From contig CAVYNA010000001.1 of NCBI GenBank assembly GCA_963769765.1, forward strand, positions 1 through 64,000: a stretch of 64,000 bases of DNA, written 5' to 3'. The stretch is from Bog-756 sp963769765. GTDB taxonomy: Bacteria > Actinomycetota > Acidimicrobiia > Acidimicrobiales > RAAP-2. Numbering within the stretch: the stretch's first letter is position 1; every line of letters begins with the position of its first letter. Position numbers and translations under genes: made by a program. Shown here piece by piece: positions 38,839-48,269 of this stretch. The notes below the pieces were generated by a model. That model searched no databases and was not told the origin of the DNA. It saw nothing but the letters and a program-made list of their open reading frames with translations.

Positions 38839-38904
38839 ACTGACGATTATACGTGAGCGGCCACGGATTATCAAGCCTGTACTATGGGCAATCCACTGGT
38901 TACT

Positions 38905-40162
38905 ATGACCAATGTGGCCGATACTCTGATCAATCCAGCCCCCGATCCCGATGAGACGAGCCTATGGACGACTCCGAAGACGTGGGCACTCCAAATGGAG
39001 CTCGATTCGGTCTTTCGACCAAGAAGAGCGCACCGGTAGACCGAGAGCGAAGCTATTTGCCGGGAGAGCGTCCACAGCGGTGGAAGCATCCGAAATGGAA
39101 AGGCAGTTCGCTCCCTGGTACAGCGACGAACGGTAGATTCATGGAGAAGCGTGGCGTTGGCAAGTCAAGTCTCGACGGCAACACTGGCTGCGGTCCTCAA
39201 TGATGACGGTCGACTCGCTGTGCGCATCACCTGTGACGTGGGGGACTTTCGCAAGCATCTAGGGATAGAAGTTCCTTGATGAGTGCGCCATCCACTTGGC
39301 CGGCGATCCGAATCACCGGAAGACTTGGAGGTCGCAGTTGAGAGAGCGGCAGAAGTGCTCGCCGCCGACAACACTCAGCCCGGCCCACATCAGGATTGCA
39401 CTCCGGCACATTCTCACTGTCAAAGAGATCGTGGTCTTCTTGGACGAGTTCGACCAGGTGTCTGATCCTGGCGCTCTTTCGTTGATTTCCAATCTGATCA
39501 AGATGCTCTCTGACCAGATCGAACCGGTACGATAATCCCAGTTGAGCGTCGCAGAGAACATCGAGGAGCTGATCTGGTCACCAGTCAATCGCGCGAACCT
39601 CGTCCAAGTGCGAATGCCCCGAATGGCTGCGGGCGAAATCCAGGAGATTGACTTCGCGGTTTCAGTCGGCTGAAGATTGGCATCACTCCCGACGGACTGC
39701 GGTCATTACCGCCATCCCCCAGGGCCTGCCTCAGTACGTGCACATCCTGGCCCAGGAGGGTGCTCGGCAGGCGATCATGGATCGCAAGAGGACGATAACG
39801 ACCAACCACGCAGTGGCGGGACTTCGAGTCGGGTTGAGCAAGATGGATCACGCGTGCATCGCTGTACGACGTGGCCACTTACACCGCTCAGAAGTCTCGA
39901 TTCAAGGAGGTGTTGCTTGCTTGTGTCCTGACCGACAGAAGATGAGTTCGGCTACTTCGACCCCTACCGACGTGTGTCGGCCCTACTACAAAGTTGCTCG
40001 CAACGAGAGGTTGAAGTGGGCAAGTTCAACGCTCACTTGGTTGCCCTGTCGCATAGTGGAGCGAGGGAGAAGATCCTGACGCAGATCGGCCCAGAAAGAA
40101 AGCACCGATACCGTTTTTCTGATCCCCTGATGGAGGCCGTACGTCCTCCTGCGAGGGCTTGA
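38905..40162 (+). pseudogene. AAA family ATPase, multiply frame-disrupted
   Basis: Fragments in all three frames line up as one P-loop ATPase of about 419 codons. In order they are MTNVADTLINPAPDPDETSL, SAPVDRE/LFAGRAS, Walker A EKRGVGKSSL (39141 on), TATLAAVLNDDGRLAVRITC, Walker B EIVVFLDEFDQV, SDPGALSLISNLIKML, ITPDGLRS-ITAIPQGLPQY, VHILAQEGARQAIMDRKRTI, SRFKEVLLACVLTDEDEFGY and KHRYRFSDPLMEAV. I count at least six frame changes and two in-frame stops, so it is broken as written. The family is a stand-alone ORC/Cdc6-like AAA ATPase of unknown role found in many bacteria. GC is lower than in the core genes. Confidence 0.65.
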
Positions 40163-40242
40163 CTCTCAGATGGTCACACCGAGCGCTTGTTTCTTGATCC
40201 TTACGACTATACTGTGACGGTACGATTCCATCGAGCGAGCCG

Positions 40243-40458
40243 CTACGCTTTCCTAGCGGCCTCAGACCGCTCCTCAGCCGTCATCTTCGCGGCCCGAGCC
40301 TTCCCGCCCTTCTGACCGCCGAGCCGCCCCAGCTCGACAGCGGCGGGGTTCTTGCCTTCGTAGGGATCGTCGCCCTGGTCCTCCGGGTCGACCGACTGCG
40401 CCACGATGGCAGCGGCCATCGTGTTGAGGTCACGGGGCTTGCTTGACCGCTTGGGCAC
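40243..40458 (-). CDS. KGG-motif small basic protein
   Basis: 71 residues from a GTG: VPKRSSKPRDLNTMAAAIVA, an acidic linker with DPYEGKNPAAV, then ELGRLGGQKGGKARAAKMTA and EERSEAARKA. The GRLGGxKGGKARA pattern is that of the KGG/stress-induced small proteins and histone-H1-like tails. Homologues usually end KAAxARW; here a TAG directly after RKA cuts this off and two bases further a frame with AAR continues, so the end may also be disrupted. Role unknown. Confidence 0.6.
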   Translation of the reverse strand: MPKRSSKPRDLNTMAAAIVAQSVDPEDQGDDPYEGKNPAAVELGRLGGQKGGKARAAKMTAEERSEAARKA

Positions 40459-40506
40459 ACGTCCAGTGTACGGGTCGCGGTACACCTGATCGAGAAGGTG
40501 CTTCCG

Positions 40507-40529
40507 ATTCAAACTGACCCACTACCGAC
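40507..40529 (+). repeat. Inverted repeat, right copy
   Basis: Exact 23-base partner of 37018-37040. It lies just upstream of the KGG-type small gene. The flanking bases differ between the copies (ACGTC versus GTGTC) and no target duplication is obvious. Its element family was not identified. Confidence 0.75.
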
Positions 40530-40792
40530 GTGTCACACGATGCACTCCTGGTGGACGAGATTGAGCGCATTGCCGCGCATCAATGGATCCGATGAGCAGA
40601 TCGCGCCGGACCCGTGGAGCCTCGCGAGCAAGGTGCAGCCAGCGTCCTGCGATTCCGAGGATCCTGTCGGTGCCAAGAGGATCGTCGAGGTCAGCCCGGG
40701 CGGGGCCTCGACACCGAGTTCGTCGTGCTCGATTCGCCGGATCTTGGCGGAGGCGTGACCTCGCATGACGACAGAGGCAGCCCGGTCACGGA

Positions 40793-41797
40793 TCAGTCGA
40801 GGCCGAGCCCGTAGAGCAGCTCGCCGTCGGGGCCGATGTCGTAGATCTCGACCCCGTCGGTGACGTGCGGTGCATCGGCGGCGAGGGCGACGGCGACCTT
40901 GTTGAGGGCGTTGCGCGTCACGTCGAGGACGAGCTCGACCTGCTGGGCGGGGGCCGCGACCGCTCGCAACGCGGCCACGACCGCCGGGTCGAGCCTTCCC
41001 GGGGTCCAGAGCATGCCGTCGGTGAATCCGAGACAGGCCTTCGCGAGCGGTGAGAGATGACTCGTCCCGTAGTCGTCGACCGCGGCGAATGCGACGGCGT
41101 CTGCGCCGGCGCGGAGTGCCGACCGGCTCCGGAGCGACTGGCAGAGCCGGCAGTTGTGCTGGCGCGCTCCGCGGAGCCGCACCAGCTCGGACGTCACGGG
41201 ATCGAGCGCACCGAGCGCAGGGACGACACGCACCACCTGGTCCAAGGCCACCCAGATCGACGGGCCGCCGGCGGTCGCGACCTGCGTCGTCCGGTCTTGC
41301 GCGTCGCCATGCCGCCGCCCGTTGGGGGTCGGGCCGAAGAGCGTGTCGAGCGCGGTGGTGAGGCGGGGCCAGAAGTCGGCGACGAAGACGGCCGCGGTGA
41401 GCGTCCCGGCCTCCGCGTGCCAGGCGCCGAGGAACTCGACGCGGGTCGGGTCGTCCAGTGCCGCGACGTCGAGTGAGAACTGCCGGGCGAACCGGAGGAG
41501 CGAGGCGGCGGTGTCGTCGAGGTCGACCGACTCCCACGTGTCCGGCGTCAGCGATCCGAAGGCGTCGTCACCCACCTCGTCGGGCGGGGAGAGCGGTTCG
41601 AGCCCGTGGGGCTCCGCGCAGACACGCGCCATCAGCGAGAAGAGGCCGGTGACCTGCAGGCGTGCGGCCTCGGCCCAGAAGGACTCCACCACCGCACCGA
41701 CCGCAGGTGCCGCGTCGGGGGCGAGCGTTGCGAGTGCGTCCGCTCCGCTGTCGGGGACCGTCGAGAGGTTCGTCGGCGAGGCGGCCGTCACATCCAC
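40793..41797 (-). CDS. Carboxymuconolactone decarboxylase / AhpD-like protein
   Basis: 334 residues in two helical halves. The second half has ELVRLRGARQHNCRLCQSLRSRSAL, with the Cys-x-x-Cys redox pair of AhpD/CMD proteins, followed by FTDGMLWTPGRLDP. Such proteins reduce peroxides or disulfides using the CxxC pair. The N-terminal half (about 170 residues) lacks the pair and looks like a degenerate CMD-like domain. Monocistronic; its stop is close to a gene-poor stretch bordering the island. Confidence 0.75.
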   Translation of the reverse strand: MDVTAASPTNLSTVPDSGADALATLAPDAAPAVGAVVESFWAEAARLQVTGLFSLMARVCAEPHGLEPLSPPDEVGDDAFGSLTPDTWESVDLDDTAASLLRFARQFSLDVAALDDPTRVEFLGAWHAEAGTLTAAVFVADFWPRLTTALDTLFGPTPNGRRHGDAQDRTTQVATAGGPSIWVALDQVVRVVPALGALDPVTSELVRLRGARQHNCRLCQSLRSRSALRAGADAVAFAAVDDYGTSHLSPLAKACLGFTDGMLWTPGRLDPAVVAALRAVAAPAQQVELVLDVTRNALNKVAVALAADAPHVTDGVEIYDIGPDGELLYGLGLD

Positions 41798-41831
41798 CCC
41801 GCGAGTGTCGCACGTGCCGGCCGGTGCCGGC

Positions 41832-42404
41832 TCATCCCCCGAGGAGGCTCACCAACGTGGCGATTGCGAGTCCGAGAAGGAGGAGCGCGCCGATCTTCCG
41901 GATCGCCTCGAGCGGGAGGACCCGCGTGAGGGAGCGCCCTGCGAACGCGCTGAGTGCGGCGACCGCCGTCAGCGCGGTGAAGGCGCCGAGGAAGACCGAC
42001 GCAGGGGCGTGGTACCTCGCCTCGAGATTGGCGGTGAGGATTTGGGTGAGGTCACCGAACTCGCCGACGAGGATGACGACGAACGCCGTTGCGATCGTGG
42101 TCCGGTTGCGGGGAGCGCGCTCGACCTGCCGCTCGCCGGTCGCGCCGACAGAGCGTTCTGGCACGAAGTAGAGGTAGGCCGCTCCCGCCGCGAAGAGGAC
42201 CGCGGTGATCGCCTCGACCCACCGGTGGGGAAGGAGGTGGAGGAGTGAGCCGGCGGCGACGGCGAGTGCGGCATGGACGGCGAACGCGAGGGAAGCGCCG
42301 ACCCAGACCAGCACGGGACGGTACCGGCTGCCCATGATGAGCGTGGCGATCATGGTCTTGTCGGGCAGCTCGGCGACGACCACCAGCGCGAAGACGCCGG
42401 CCAC
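41832..42404 (-). CDS. TMEM165/GDT1 family (UPF0016) cation transporter
   Basis: 190 residues with six helices in two halves. Each half carries the family signature: VAELPDKTMIATLIMG (P in place of the usual G) and VGEFGDLTQILTANL. Family members exchange manganese or calcium for protons; in bacteria they mostly export Mn. The GTG at 42404 gives a hydrophobic N-terminus. It is followed on the same strand by the CMD-like gene. Confidence 0.88.
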   Translation of the reverse strand: MAGVFALVVVAELPDKTMIATLIMGSRYRPVLVWVGASLAFAVHAALAVAAGSLLHLLPHRWVEAITAVLFAAGAAYLYFVPERSVGATGERQVERAPRNRTTIATAFVVILVGEFGDLTQILTANLEARYHAPASVFLGAFTALTAVAALSAFAGRSLTRVLPLEAIRKIGALLLLGLAIATLVSLLGG

Positions 42405-42494
42405 GATGGCGGGTTGTAGGCCTATGGCCGGTTCGCCAGGCTCGATCTCACCGGGCGTAGCTCGACCGGCGGTGGGGCGCCGCGTCGGATGCGG

Positions 42495-45122
42495 TCACTG
42501 GCCGGACAGGTGGAGTGCCTCGGCAAGGGTTGCCGCGAGACCGCCCCCTTCGCGCTCGGCGAACGCGACATTGACCGCCAGGCGCTCGAGGATCTGCTCG
42601 ACGGTCCGGCCTCCGGCCGGGAGCGGATGGCTCTCGACGAACCGGGTGACATCCGCGGCCAGCGTCGCCGGGACGCAGAGCCCGCGGACGCCCTCGAGCA
42701 TGCGCGGCAGGATGTTCGAGGGGAACCGCTCGACCAAGGAGTCCCACTCGTCGGTCACCCGCTGCCAGGTCGCGACGCCGGTGACCCGATTGGCGATGAG
42801 CAGCTGCAGGAGGAACGGCGCGTTCTGCGTGCGGACCTCACTGACCGCGAGGTCGAAGGCCCGGGCCGCGAGCGCAGCGTCGTCGAACGAGGCGAGCGCG
42901 TAGAGGTAGCGGTTCTCCTCCTGCGGTGTGGCCGGCGCGCGATAGTGCGCGAGGAACGCCTCGAAGACGTCCTCGCCACCGTCTGTCGCGACGATGTCGA
43001 GGATCGCGGCCTCGATGTCCGGATGCAGGCCGGCGCCGTCCGTCGCGGCGAACCGTCGAGAAGCCTCGGCCACGACGGCCGCATCCTCGCCGATGGTGCC
43101 CAGCATTCTCAGGACCGCGGCACGCAGGGCCGGTGTGCGCTCGTCGTCGTCGACGCGCGGGTCCCACCCGAGCGCGCTCCCGAGCGGGCCGAGCAGCGTG
43201 CGTGCGGCCTGCGCCAGCACCGGCCGATCGCCGTCGGGCACGACGCGGTCGAACAGGCCGAACGCTCCGAGTATCACCGACCAGACACTCGGGTCGCGCT
43301 CGTCACCGTCGGCGAGCGCCCGTGCGAGCGCGACCAGGTCGGCGACGGCGCTGCGACCGGCAAGGGCTGCGGCCCAGGTGTCGGAGACGAGGTTGTAGCG
43401 CTCGAGTGGAGCGAGGGCATCGAGCCGAGCGGCGAGCCGCTCGAGCGTCGCGGTCGGGTAGGCGACCCGGTAGTACCCGGAGCCCCCGGCGTTGACGACG
43501 ACGTCGTCGCCGATCGGGCTCGACGTGCTCGCACCGGTCAGCAGCCGGGCGTCCGGCCCCAGCTCCGGGGATCCTTCGAGGCGCCGGGTGAGCACGGGCA
43601 CCTGCCAGCGCTCACCGATCGCCCCACCTGGCGCACCCCGATACGAGAACGGGGACTGTCTGAGCGAGCCGTCGGCCGCGACCTCGACGAGCGGATAACC
43701 ACCCTGGTCGATAAAGGTGTGCATGATCGCCCTGACGTCTCGCCCGCTCGCCCGCTCGAGGGCGTCCCACAGGTCTGCCGTCACCGTGTTGGCGTGGGCG
43801 TGCCGGACCAGATAGTCGCTGACGCCCTCGCGGAAGACGTCGGGTCCGAGGAACTGCTCGAGCATGCGGAGCACGCTCCCGCCCTTCTGGTAGGTCAGGA
43901 CGTCGAACATCCCCTGGGCCTCCTCGGGCCGTCCGACCGGGAACTCGACCGGCCGCGTCGCATGCAGCCCGTCGACCGCCATCGCGGCCTCGCGCTCGAC
44001 CCCGAAGCTCACCCAGCGTTCCCACTCGGGCCGGAACGCGTCGACCGCCAGCACCTCCATGAAGGTCGCGAACGCCTCGTTGAGCCAGATGCCGTCCCAC
44101 CACTTCATGGTGACGAGGTCCCCGAACCACATGTGGGCGACCTCGTGGCAGACGACGTCCGCGATGCGCTCGAGCTCGGTGCGGGCGGCCTTCTCCGGGT
44201 CGACCAGCAGGAGTGATTCGCGGAACGTCACGCACCCGAGGTTCTCCATCGCCCCGAAGGCGAAGTCCGGGATGGCGACGAGGTCGAGCTTGTCGGCGGG
44301 GTAGGGGATCGAGAAGTAGTCGGCGAAGAACTCGAGCGCGTGGCGTCCGACCTCGAGCGCGTACCCGGCGAGGTCGCCCTTTCCGGGCAGGTGCACGATG
44401 CGGAGCGGGACGCCGTTGACCGCCACCGGATCGGTCGCGTCGAGGCGGCCGACGATGAAGGCCACCAGGTAGGTTGACATCACCATGGTGGGTGCGAAGC
44501 GCACCCTCCGGCGGCCTCCGTCGAGCGGGGTCACCTCGACCTCGGCACCGTTGGAGTACGCCGCGAGCTCCTCGTCGACGACGAGGCTGACCTCGAAGGT
44601 CGCCTTGAGTTCTGGCTCGTCGAAGCAGGGGAACGCCCGCCGGGCATCGGTGGACTCCATCTGGGTCGTGGCGATGGTCTGCTCGACGCCCGCCTCGTCG
44701 ACGAAGGTCGACCGGTAGAAGCCGTGCAGCTTGTCGTTGAGGACACCCGTGAACGCGAGGTGGAAGGTCGCGGGTCCGGCCTGCAGCGGCTCGGCGAAGG
44801 TGAACGTGGCCCGCTCCTCGTCCGGGTCGAGAGTGATGGCCGACGGGGCGAGTGCGTAGCCGGCGTCCGGGTCTCCAGCACTGAGCTCGGCGAAGGTGAT
44901 CTCGAGCTCGGCCGCGTTGAGCACGATCGTGGAGGTCGGCACCTCGATGGTCAGGTCGATCTCGACGTCGCCGCTGAAGGTGGCGGCCGTGAGGTCCGGG
45001 ACGAGCTCGAGGCGGTAGGCGGAGGGTCGGACGGTCGGGGGCAGGCGGTAGGTGGGCGTGCCGCTGTCGCCGGGGGCTTCGGTCGGTGTGCCGCCGCCAG
45101 AGGTGGTTGTCGGTGAGCGCAT
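42495..45122 (-). CDS. pepN: Aminopeptidase N (M1 family)
   Basis: 875 residues of an M1 zinc aminopeptidase removing N-terminal amino acids. The substrate-anchoring GAMEN is at 290-294, HEVAH at 326-330, and the third zinc ligand Glu349 in WLNEAF. The N-terminal beta domain and a C-terminal ERAP1-like helical half are complete, length normal for the puromycin-sensitive type. It is divergent from the PfkB kinase gene, with only 23 bases between the two start codons, so the promoters overlap the coding starts. Confidence 0.95.
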   Translation of the reverse strand: MRSPTTTSGGGTPTEAPGDSGTPTYRLPPTVRPSAYRLELVPDLTAATFSGDVEIDLTIEVPTSTIVLNAAELEITFAELSAGDPDAGYALAPSAITLDPDEERATFTFAEPLQAGPATFHLAFTGVLNDKLHGFYRSTFVDEAGVEQTIATTQMESTDARRAFPCFDEPELKATFEVSLVVDEELAAYSNGAEVEVTPLDGGRRRVRFAPTMVMSTYLVAFIVGRLDATDPVAVNGVPLRIVHLPGKGDLAGYALEVGRHALEFFADYFSIPYPADKLDLVAIPDFAFGAMENLGCVTFRESLLLVDPEKAARTELERIADVVCHEVAHMWFGDLVTMKWWDGIWLNEAFATFMEVLAVDAFRPEWERWVSFGVEREAAMAVDGLHATRPVEFPVGRPEEAQGMFDVLTYQKGGSVLRMLEQFLGPDVFREGVSDYLVRHAHANTVTADLWDALERASGRDVRAIMHTFIDQGGYPLVEVAADGSLRQSPFSYRGAPGGAIGERWQVPVLTRRLEGSPELGPDARLLTGASTSSPIGDDVVVNAGGSGYYRVAYPTATLERLAARLDALAPLERYNLVSDTWAAALAGRSAVADLVALARALADGDERDPSVWSVILGAFGLFDRVVPDGDRPVLAQAARTLLGPLGSALGWDPRVDDDERTPALRAAVLRMLGTIGEDAAVVAEASRRFAATDGAGLHPDIEAAILDIVATDGGEDVFEAFLAHYRAPATPQEENRYLYALASFDDAALAARAFDLAVSEVRTQNAPFLLQLLIANRVTGVATWQRVTDEWDSLVERFPSNILPRMLEGVRGLCVPATLAADVTRFVESHPLPAGGRTVEQILERLAVNVAFAEREGGGLAATLAEALHLSGQ

Positions 45123-45145
45123 CGAAAGAGGGTACCGTCGCGCCG

Positions 45146-46213
45146 ATGCAACCCGACCTCACCGCTGCGACGTCGCCTTCGCCGAAGGGTCCGGCCGACG
45201 GCCCGAACGACGGCGACCGACCGGCGCTCGACGTGGTCGCGATCGGCAATCCGCTGGTCGACGTCCTGGCCAGCGCGACCGACGACGATCTGGTCCGGCT
45301 CGGACTGATCAAGGGCACGATGGCCCTCGTGGACCAGGAGCGTTCGGAGGCCATCTACGCGACGCTCGGCCCGACCACCGAGGCGTCCGGCGGATCGGCG
45401 GCCAACACCGCTGCGGGCATCGCCGCGCTCGGCGGGCGGGCAGCGTTCCTCGGCCACGTCGCCGACGACGGGTTCGGCCGGATCTTCACCCACGACATCC
45501 GTTCGGTCGGGGTGACCTTCGAGCCGAACCCGGCGACCGCCGCCGAGCGGGTGACCGGGCACTGCCTGGTGCTCGTGACCGAGGATGCGGAGCGCACGAT
45601 GGCCACGCACCTCGGGGTCGCCTCCGAGTTCGGCTCGGGCGACCTGCACGGCGGCCACCTGGCATCGGCGCAGATCGTCTACCTCGAGGGCTACCTCTGG
45701 GAGGAGCCCTCCGCCAAGGCGGCCATGCGGGAGGCGATCGAGCTCGCCCATGCCCACGACGCCTCGGTCGCGCTGTCGCTGTCGGACCCCTTCTGCGTCG
45801 AGCACCACCGCGAGGAGTTCCTCGATCTGATCGGCGGTGACCTCGAGCTCGTCTTCGCCAACGAGGAAGAGATCAAGCTGCTCTTCGGCACCGACGACTT
45901 CGACGAAGCGCTCGGTGCGGTGGCGGAGACCGGGGCGCTGGCCGCGCTCACTCGGGGTGCCGCCGGCTCCGTCGTCGTGACCACCTCGGGCCCGGTCGAG
46001 GTTGCCGCCGCCCCGGTCGGCCGTGTCGTCGACACCACCGGCGCGGGCGACCTCTTCGCTGCAGGGTTCCTCTACGGGATCACCAACGGCCTCGATCCGA
46101 CCGAGGCAGCTCGGCTCGGCGGTCTCTGCGCCGCTGAAGTCATCTCCCACGTGGGCGCCCGCCCCCTGGAGGACCTCCGCAAGCTCGCAGCCGGAGCGGG
46201 GCTGATCGCGTAG
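45146..46213 (+). CDS. PfkB family carbohydrate/adenosine kinase
   Basis: 355 residues. The two PfkB signatures are visible: EASGGSAANTAAGIAALGGR near the N-terminus and RVVDTTGAGDLFAAGFLYG with the catalytic Asp near the C-terminus. Together with AIGNPLVDVLA at the start the protein resembles the adenosine kinase/sugar kinase group; exact substrate is open. The ATG at 45146 was chosen. It is divergent from pepN. Confidence 0.9.
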   Translation: MQPDLTAATSPSPKGPADGPNDGDRPALDVVAIGNPLVDVLASATDDDLVRLGLIKGTMALVDQERSEAIYATLGPTTEASGGSAANTAAGIAALGGRAAFLGHVADDGFGRIFTHDIRSVGVTFEPNPATAAERVTGHCLVLVTEDAERTMATHLGVASEFGSGDLHGGHLASAQIVYLEGYLWEEPSAKAAMREAIELAHAHDASVALSLSDPFCVEHHREEFLDLIGGDLELVFANEEEIKLLFGTDDFDEALGAVAETGALAALTRGAAGSVVVTTSGPVEVAAAPVGRVVDTTGAGDLFAAGFLYGITNGLDPTEAARLGGLCAAEVISHVGARPLEDLRKLAAGAGLIA

Positions 46214-46569
46214 GCGCATCATGGTGCCATGAGCATCAGCGCATCATGACGCTGGAAACACAGACGCACCCTGATGGCAAGTCAAATTCGCGACGCACCG
46301 TTAGGGGCTCTACGCGTTGAAGTGGGGAGGTTCACGTAAGTGAGGTCTCCCGCCTCCTGAACCTCAGCGACGTCTGGCGGCCGATCCCTGGCCATTGCTT
46401 GCGAAAGTTACCTGCCACCCTGCGGCACATCGGGCGTGTGGATAACTGCCTGCTGGACCTCCGACAGCAGCTAGGTCCCGCTGTCCTCCGCCCCCTGGGT
46501 GAACGGCATCTGCCTGGCTAGGGTGTCGAGGAATGCCGCTCGGCGGCCAGGTTGACGAGGAGATGCCCC
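46214..46569. other. Intergenic region with a short direct repeat
   Basis: No gene is supported in these 356 bases. GCGCATCATG occurs at 46214-46223 and again at 46239-46248, a 25-base period, immediately after the kinase stop codon. GAGGAG before 46570 is the ribosome-binding site of the hemerythrin-like gene. Confidence 0.45.
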
Positions 46570-47226
46570 ATGGCTGAGCCAGACTCGATTCGCCCCGATA
46601 CGTCGGATATGGCGGCGGTCCACCAGGTCTTCAGATCATCGTTGGCCTCAGCGCCTGTCTTGATCGAGAGGGCAGCCGGAGACGACGATCGTCGCACCCT
46701 CATCGCCAGCTACTACGCCAACGTGCTGGCCTTTCTCGAAGCGCACCATGACGGGGAGGAAGAACTCCTCTTCCCCTTGTTGATCGAGCGGGCCCCCCAA
46801 CAGAAGAGCGAAGTCGATCTAGCCATCGAGCAGCATCAGGACGTACTGACGCTCCTTGCGGCAGCCAGGACCTCCGTCACCGCTTGGGAGGCGAAGGGCG
46901 ACGGCGAAGGCCCAGAGCTAGTACGCAACCTCGGGTCCCTCAATGAGGCCCTGGCGGCCCACCTCGACCAGGAAGAAGCAAGGCTTGTTCCTCTCGCCAC
47001 GGAATACGTCACCGCGGAAGAGTGGGGGATGCTGCCCGGGCACGCCATGGCGAACTTCAAGGGCGACAAGATCTGGCTGATCATGGGATTGATCCGAGAG
47101 AACTTCACGCCCGCACAGAAGGCCATCATGCTGGAGCACATGCCTCCACCGGCACGTCAGATGTGGGAGACGATGGGAGAGGCGTCGTTCAACGAGATGA
47201 TCGCCAACGTCCGGCAAACCGACTGA
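46570..47226 (+). CDS. Hemerythrin HHE domain protein
   Basis: 218 residues, a four-helix bundle with possible di-iron ligands: H in DMAAVHQVF, HH in FLEAHHDGEEELLFP, H in IEQHQDVLTLL and H in LAAHLDQEEARLVP, plus acidic residues E/D on the same helices. Such proteins bind oxygen or sense iron and redox state. The C-terminal 70 residues (FKGDKIWLIMGLIRENF) are an extra helical part. GAGGAG lies 8 bases before the ATG. It has no close operon partner. Confidence 0.85.
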   Translation: MAEPDSIRPDTSDMAAVHQVFRSSLASAPVLIERAAGDDDRRTLIASYYANVLAFLEAHHDGEEELLFPLLIERAPQQKSEVDLAIEQHQDVLTLLAAARTSVTAWEAKGDGEGPELVRNLGSLNEALAAHLDQEEARLVPLATEYVTAEEWGMLPGHAMANFKGDKIWLIMGLIRENFTPAQKAIMLEHMPPPARQMWETMGEASFNEMIANVRQTD

Positions 47227-47419
47227 AACCTCTCTGCCCGATTCCGGTCAGGGCCGATGCCGTGCGGGGTGCTGTGTAGACCACAACGTCGGGAGCAGGG
47301 CAGCCTTCCGCAGGGTGTCCCCGATCGCCGGCTCCGGGCGCGCTCTCGAACGGCGTGCGCTTGCCGTCCGCGAACTGCCGTCGACCGCCACGAGTGGGGT
47401 ACGGCAGTGAGTAAAGGAT

Positions 47420-47460
47420 GTACTTGACTACGGTACGCGCGGATTCCTATACTCAAGTAC
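47420..47460 (+). promoter_or_regulatory. ArsR-controlled promoter and operator
   Basis: A promoter with TTGACT at 47424-47429 and TATACT at 47448-47453, spaced 18 bases, precedes the ATG at 47461 by only 7 bases, so the message should be leaderless. The inverted repeat GTACTTGA (47420-47427) / TCAAGTAC (47453-47460) covers both elements and is the likely operator. Confidence 0.65.
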
Positions 47461-47805
47461 ATGCTTGACCAAACGATCGACCTGGATCGGACCTTCCAGG
47501 CGCTTGCTGACAAGAGCAGGCGCAGCATGGTGGAACGGCTCACGTTTGGGCCCGCCTCGGTCAGCGAATTGGCGGAGCCCCTGGCGATGTCCCTCGCCGC
47601 GGTCGTCCAACACGTACAGGTCCTCGAAGCGTGCGGAGTCGTGAAGACCGAGAAGGTCGGGAGATCACGCATGTGTCGGATCGAGCCTGCGGCAATGACC
47701 GCCGCCGAGCAGTGGATCACCGATCGGCGCCGGGGCTGGGAAGCTCGCCTGGACCGATTGGGCGACCTCTTGCACGATGCAGCTACTGCAGAGGAGGAAC
47801 CATGA
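47461..47805 (+). CDS. ArsR family regulator
   Basis: 114 residues. The winged-helix reads FQALADKSRRSMVERLTFGP, then SVSELAEPLAMSLAAVVQHVQVLEACGVV, with the wing KTEKVGRSRMCRIEP. No metal-binding cysteine pair of classic ArsR/SmtB proteins is present, so it belongs to the non-metal branch that is usually paired with SRPBCC proteins, as here: the next gene starts at the overlapping ATGA. Confidence 0.9.
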   Translation: MLDQTIDLDRTFQALADKSRRSMVERLTFGPASVSELAEPLAMSLAAVVQHVQVLEACGVVKTEKVGRSRMCRIEPAAMTAAEQWITDRRRGWEARLDRLGDLLHDAATAEEEP

Positions 47806-48269
47806 GTCTGGCCACCGTTGCCCATGAGACGTTCGTCATCGAGCGGAACTACGACGTTCCGGTCGCTCAGACCTTCCAGGCGTGGGCGGATCCCCTGCTC
47901 AAGGCCCGATGGTTTGCCGGCTCTGCTGAATCCCTTGGAGCTGGCTACGAACTCGACTTCCGGGTTGGGGGCCGCGAGACCAATCGCGGGGGACCTCCTG
48001 GCGGTCCCGTCTACACGTACGAGTCAGTGTTCCGAGACATCATCCCCGAGCAGCGGATCGTCTACACGTACGAAATGTATGCCGACGACTCCTGCATCTC
48101 GGTATCCGTCGCCACGGTACTGTTCAGCGGCCACGATGCGACGTCGCAGCTGGTCCTCACGGAACAGGGGGTCTTCCTCGATGGCCACGACACGGTGGCT
48201 CAGCGGGAGGAGGGAACCCGCTCCCTCCTGGACTCGCTTGCAGCCAGCTTGAACAGTGTCGGATCGTGA
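47802..48269 (+). CDS. SRPBCC (AHSA1-like) domain protein
   Basis: 155 residues with the AHSA1/CalC pattern: FVIERNYDVPVAQTFQAWADPLLKARWFAGSAE, then GYELDFRVGGRETNRGG, VFRDIIPEQRIVYTYEMY and a C-terminal helix (LLDSLAASLNSV). Its ATG overlaps the stop of the ArsR gene, and such ArsR-AHSA1 pairs are common in soil actinobacteria. Ligand unknown. Confidence 0.88.
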   Translation: MSLATVAHETFVIERNYDVPVAQTFQAWADPLLKARWFAGSAESLGAGYELDFRVGGRETNRGGPPGGPVYTYESVFRDIIPEQRIVYTYEMYADDSCISVSVATVLFSGHDATSQLVLTEQGVFLDGHDTVAQREEGTRSLLDSLAASLNSVGS

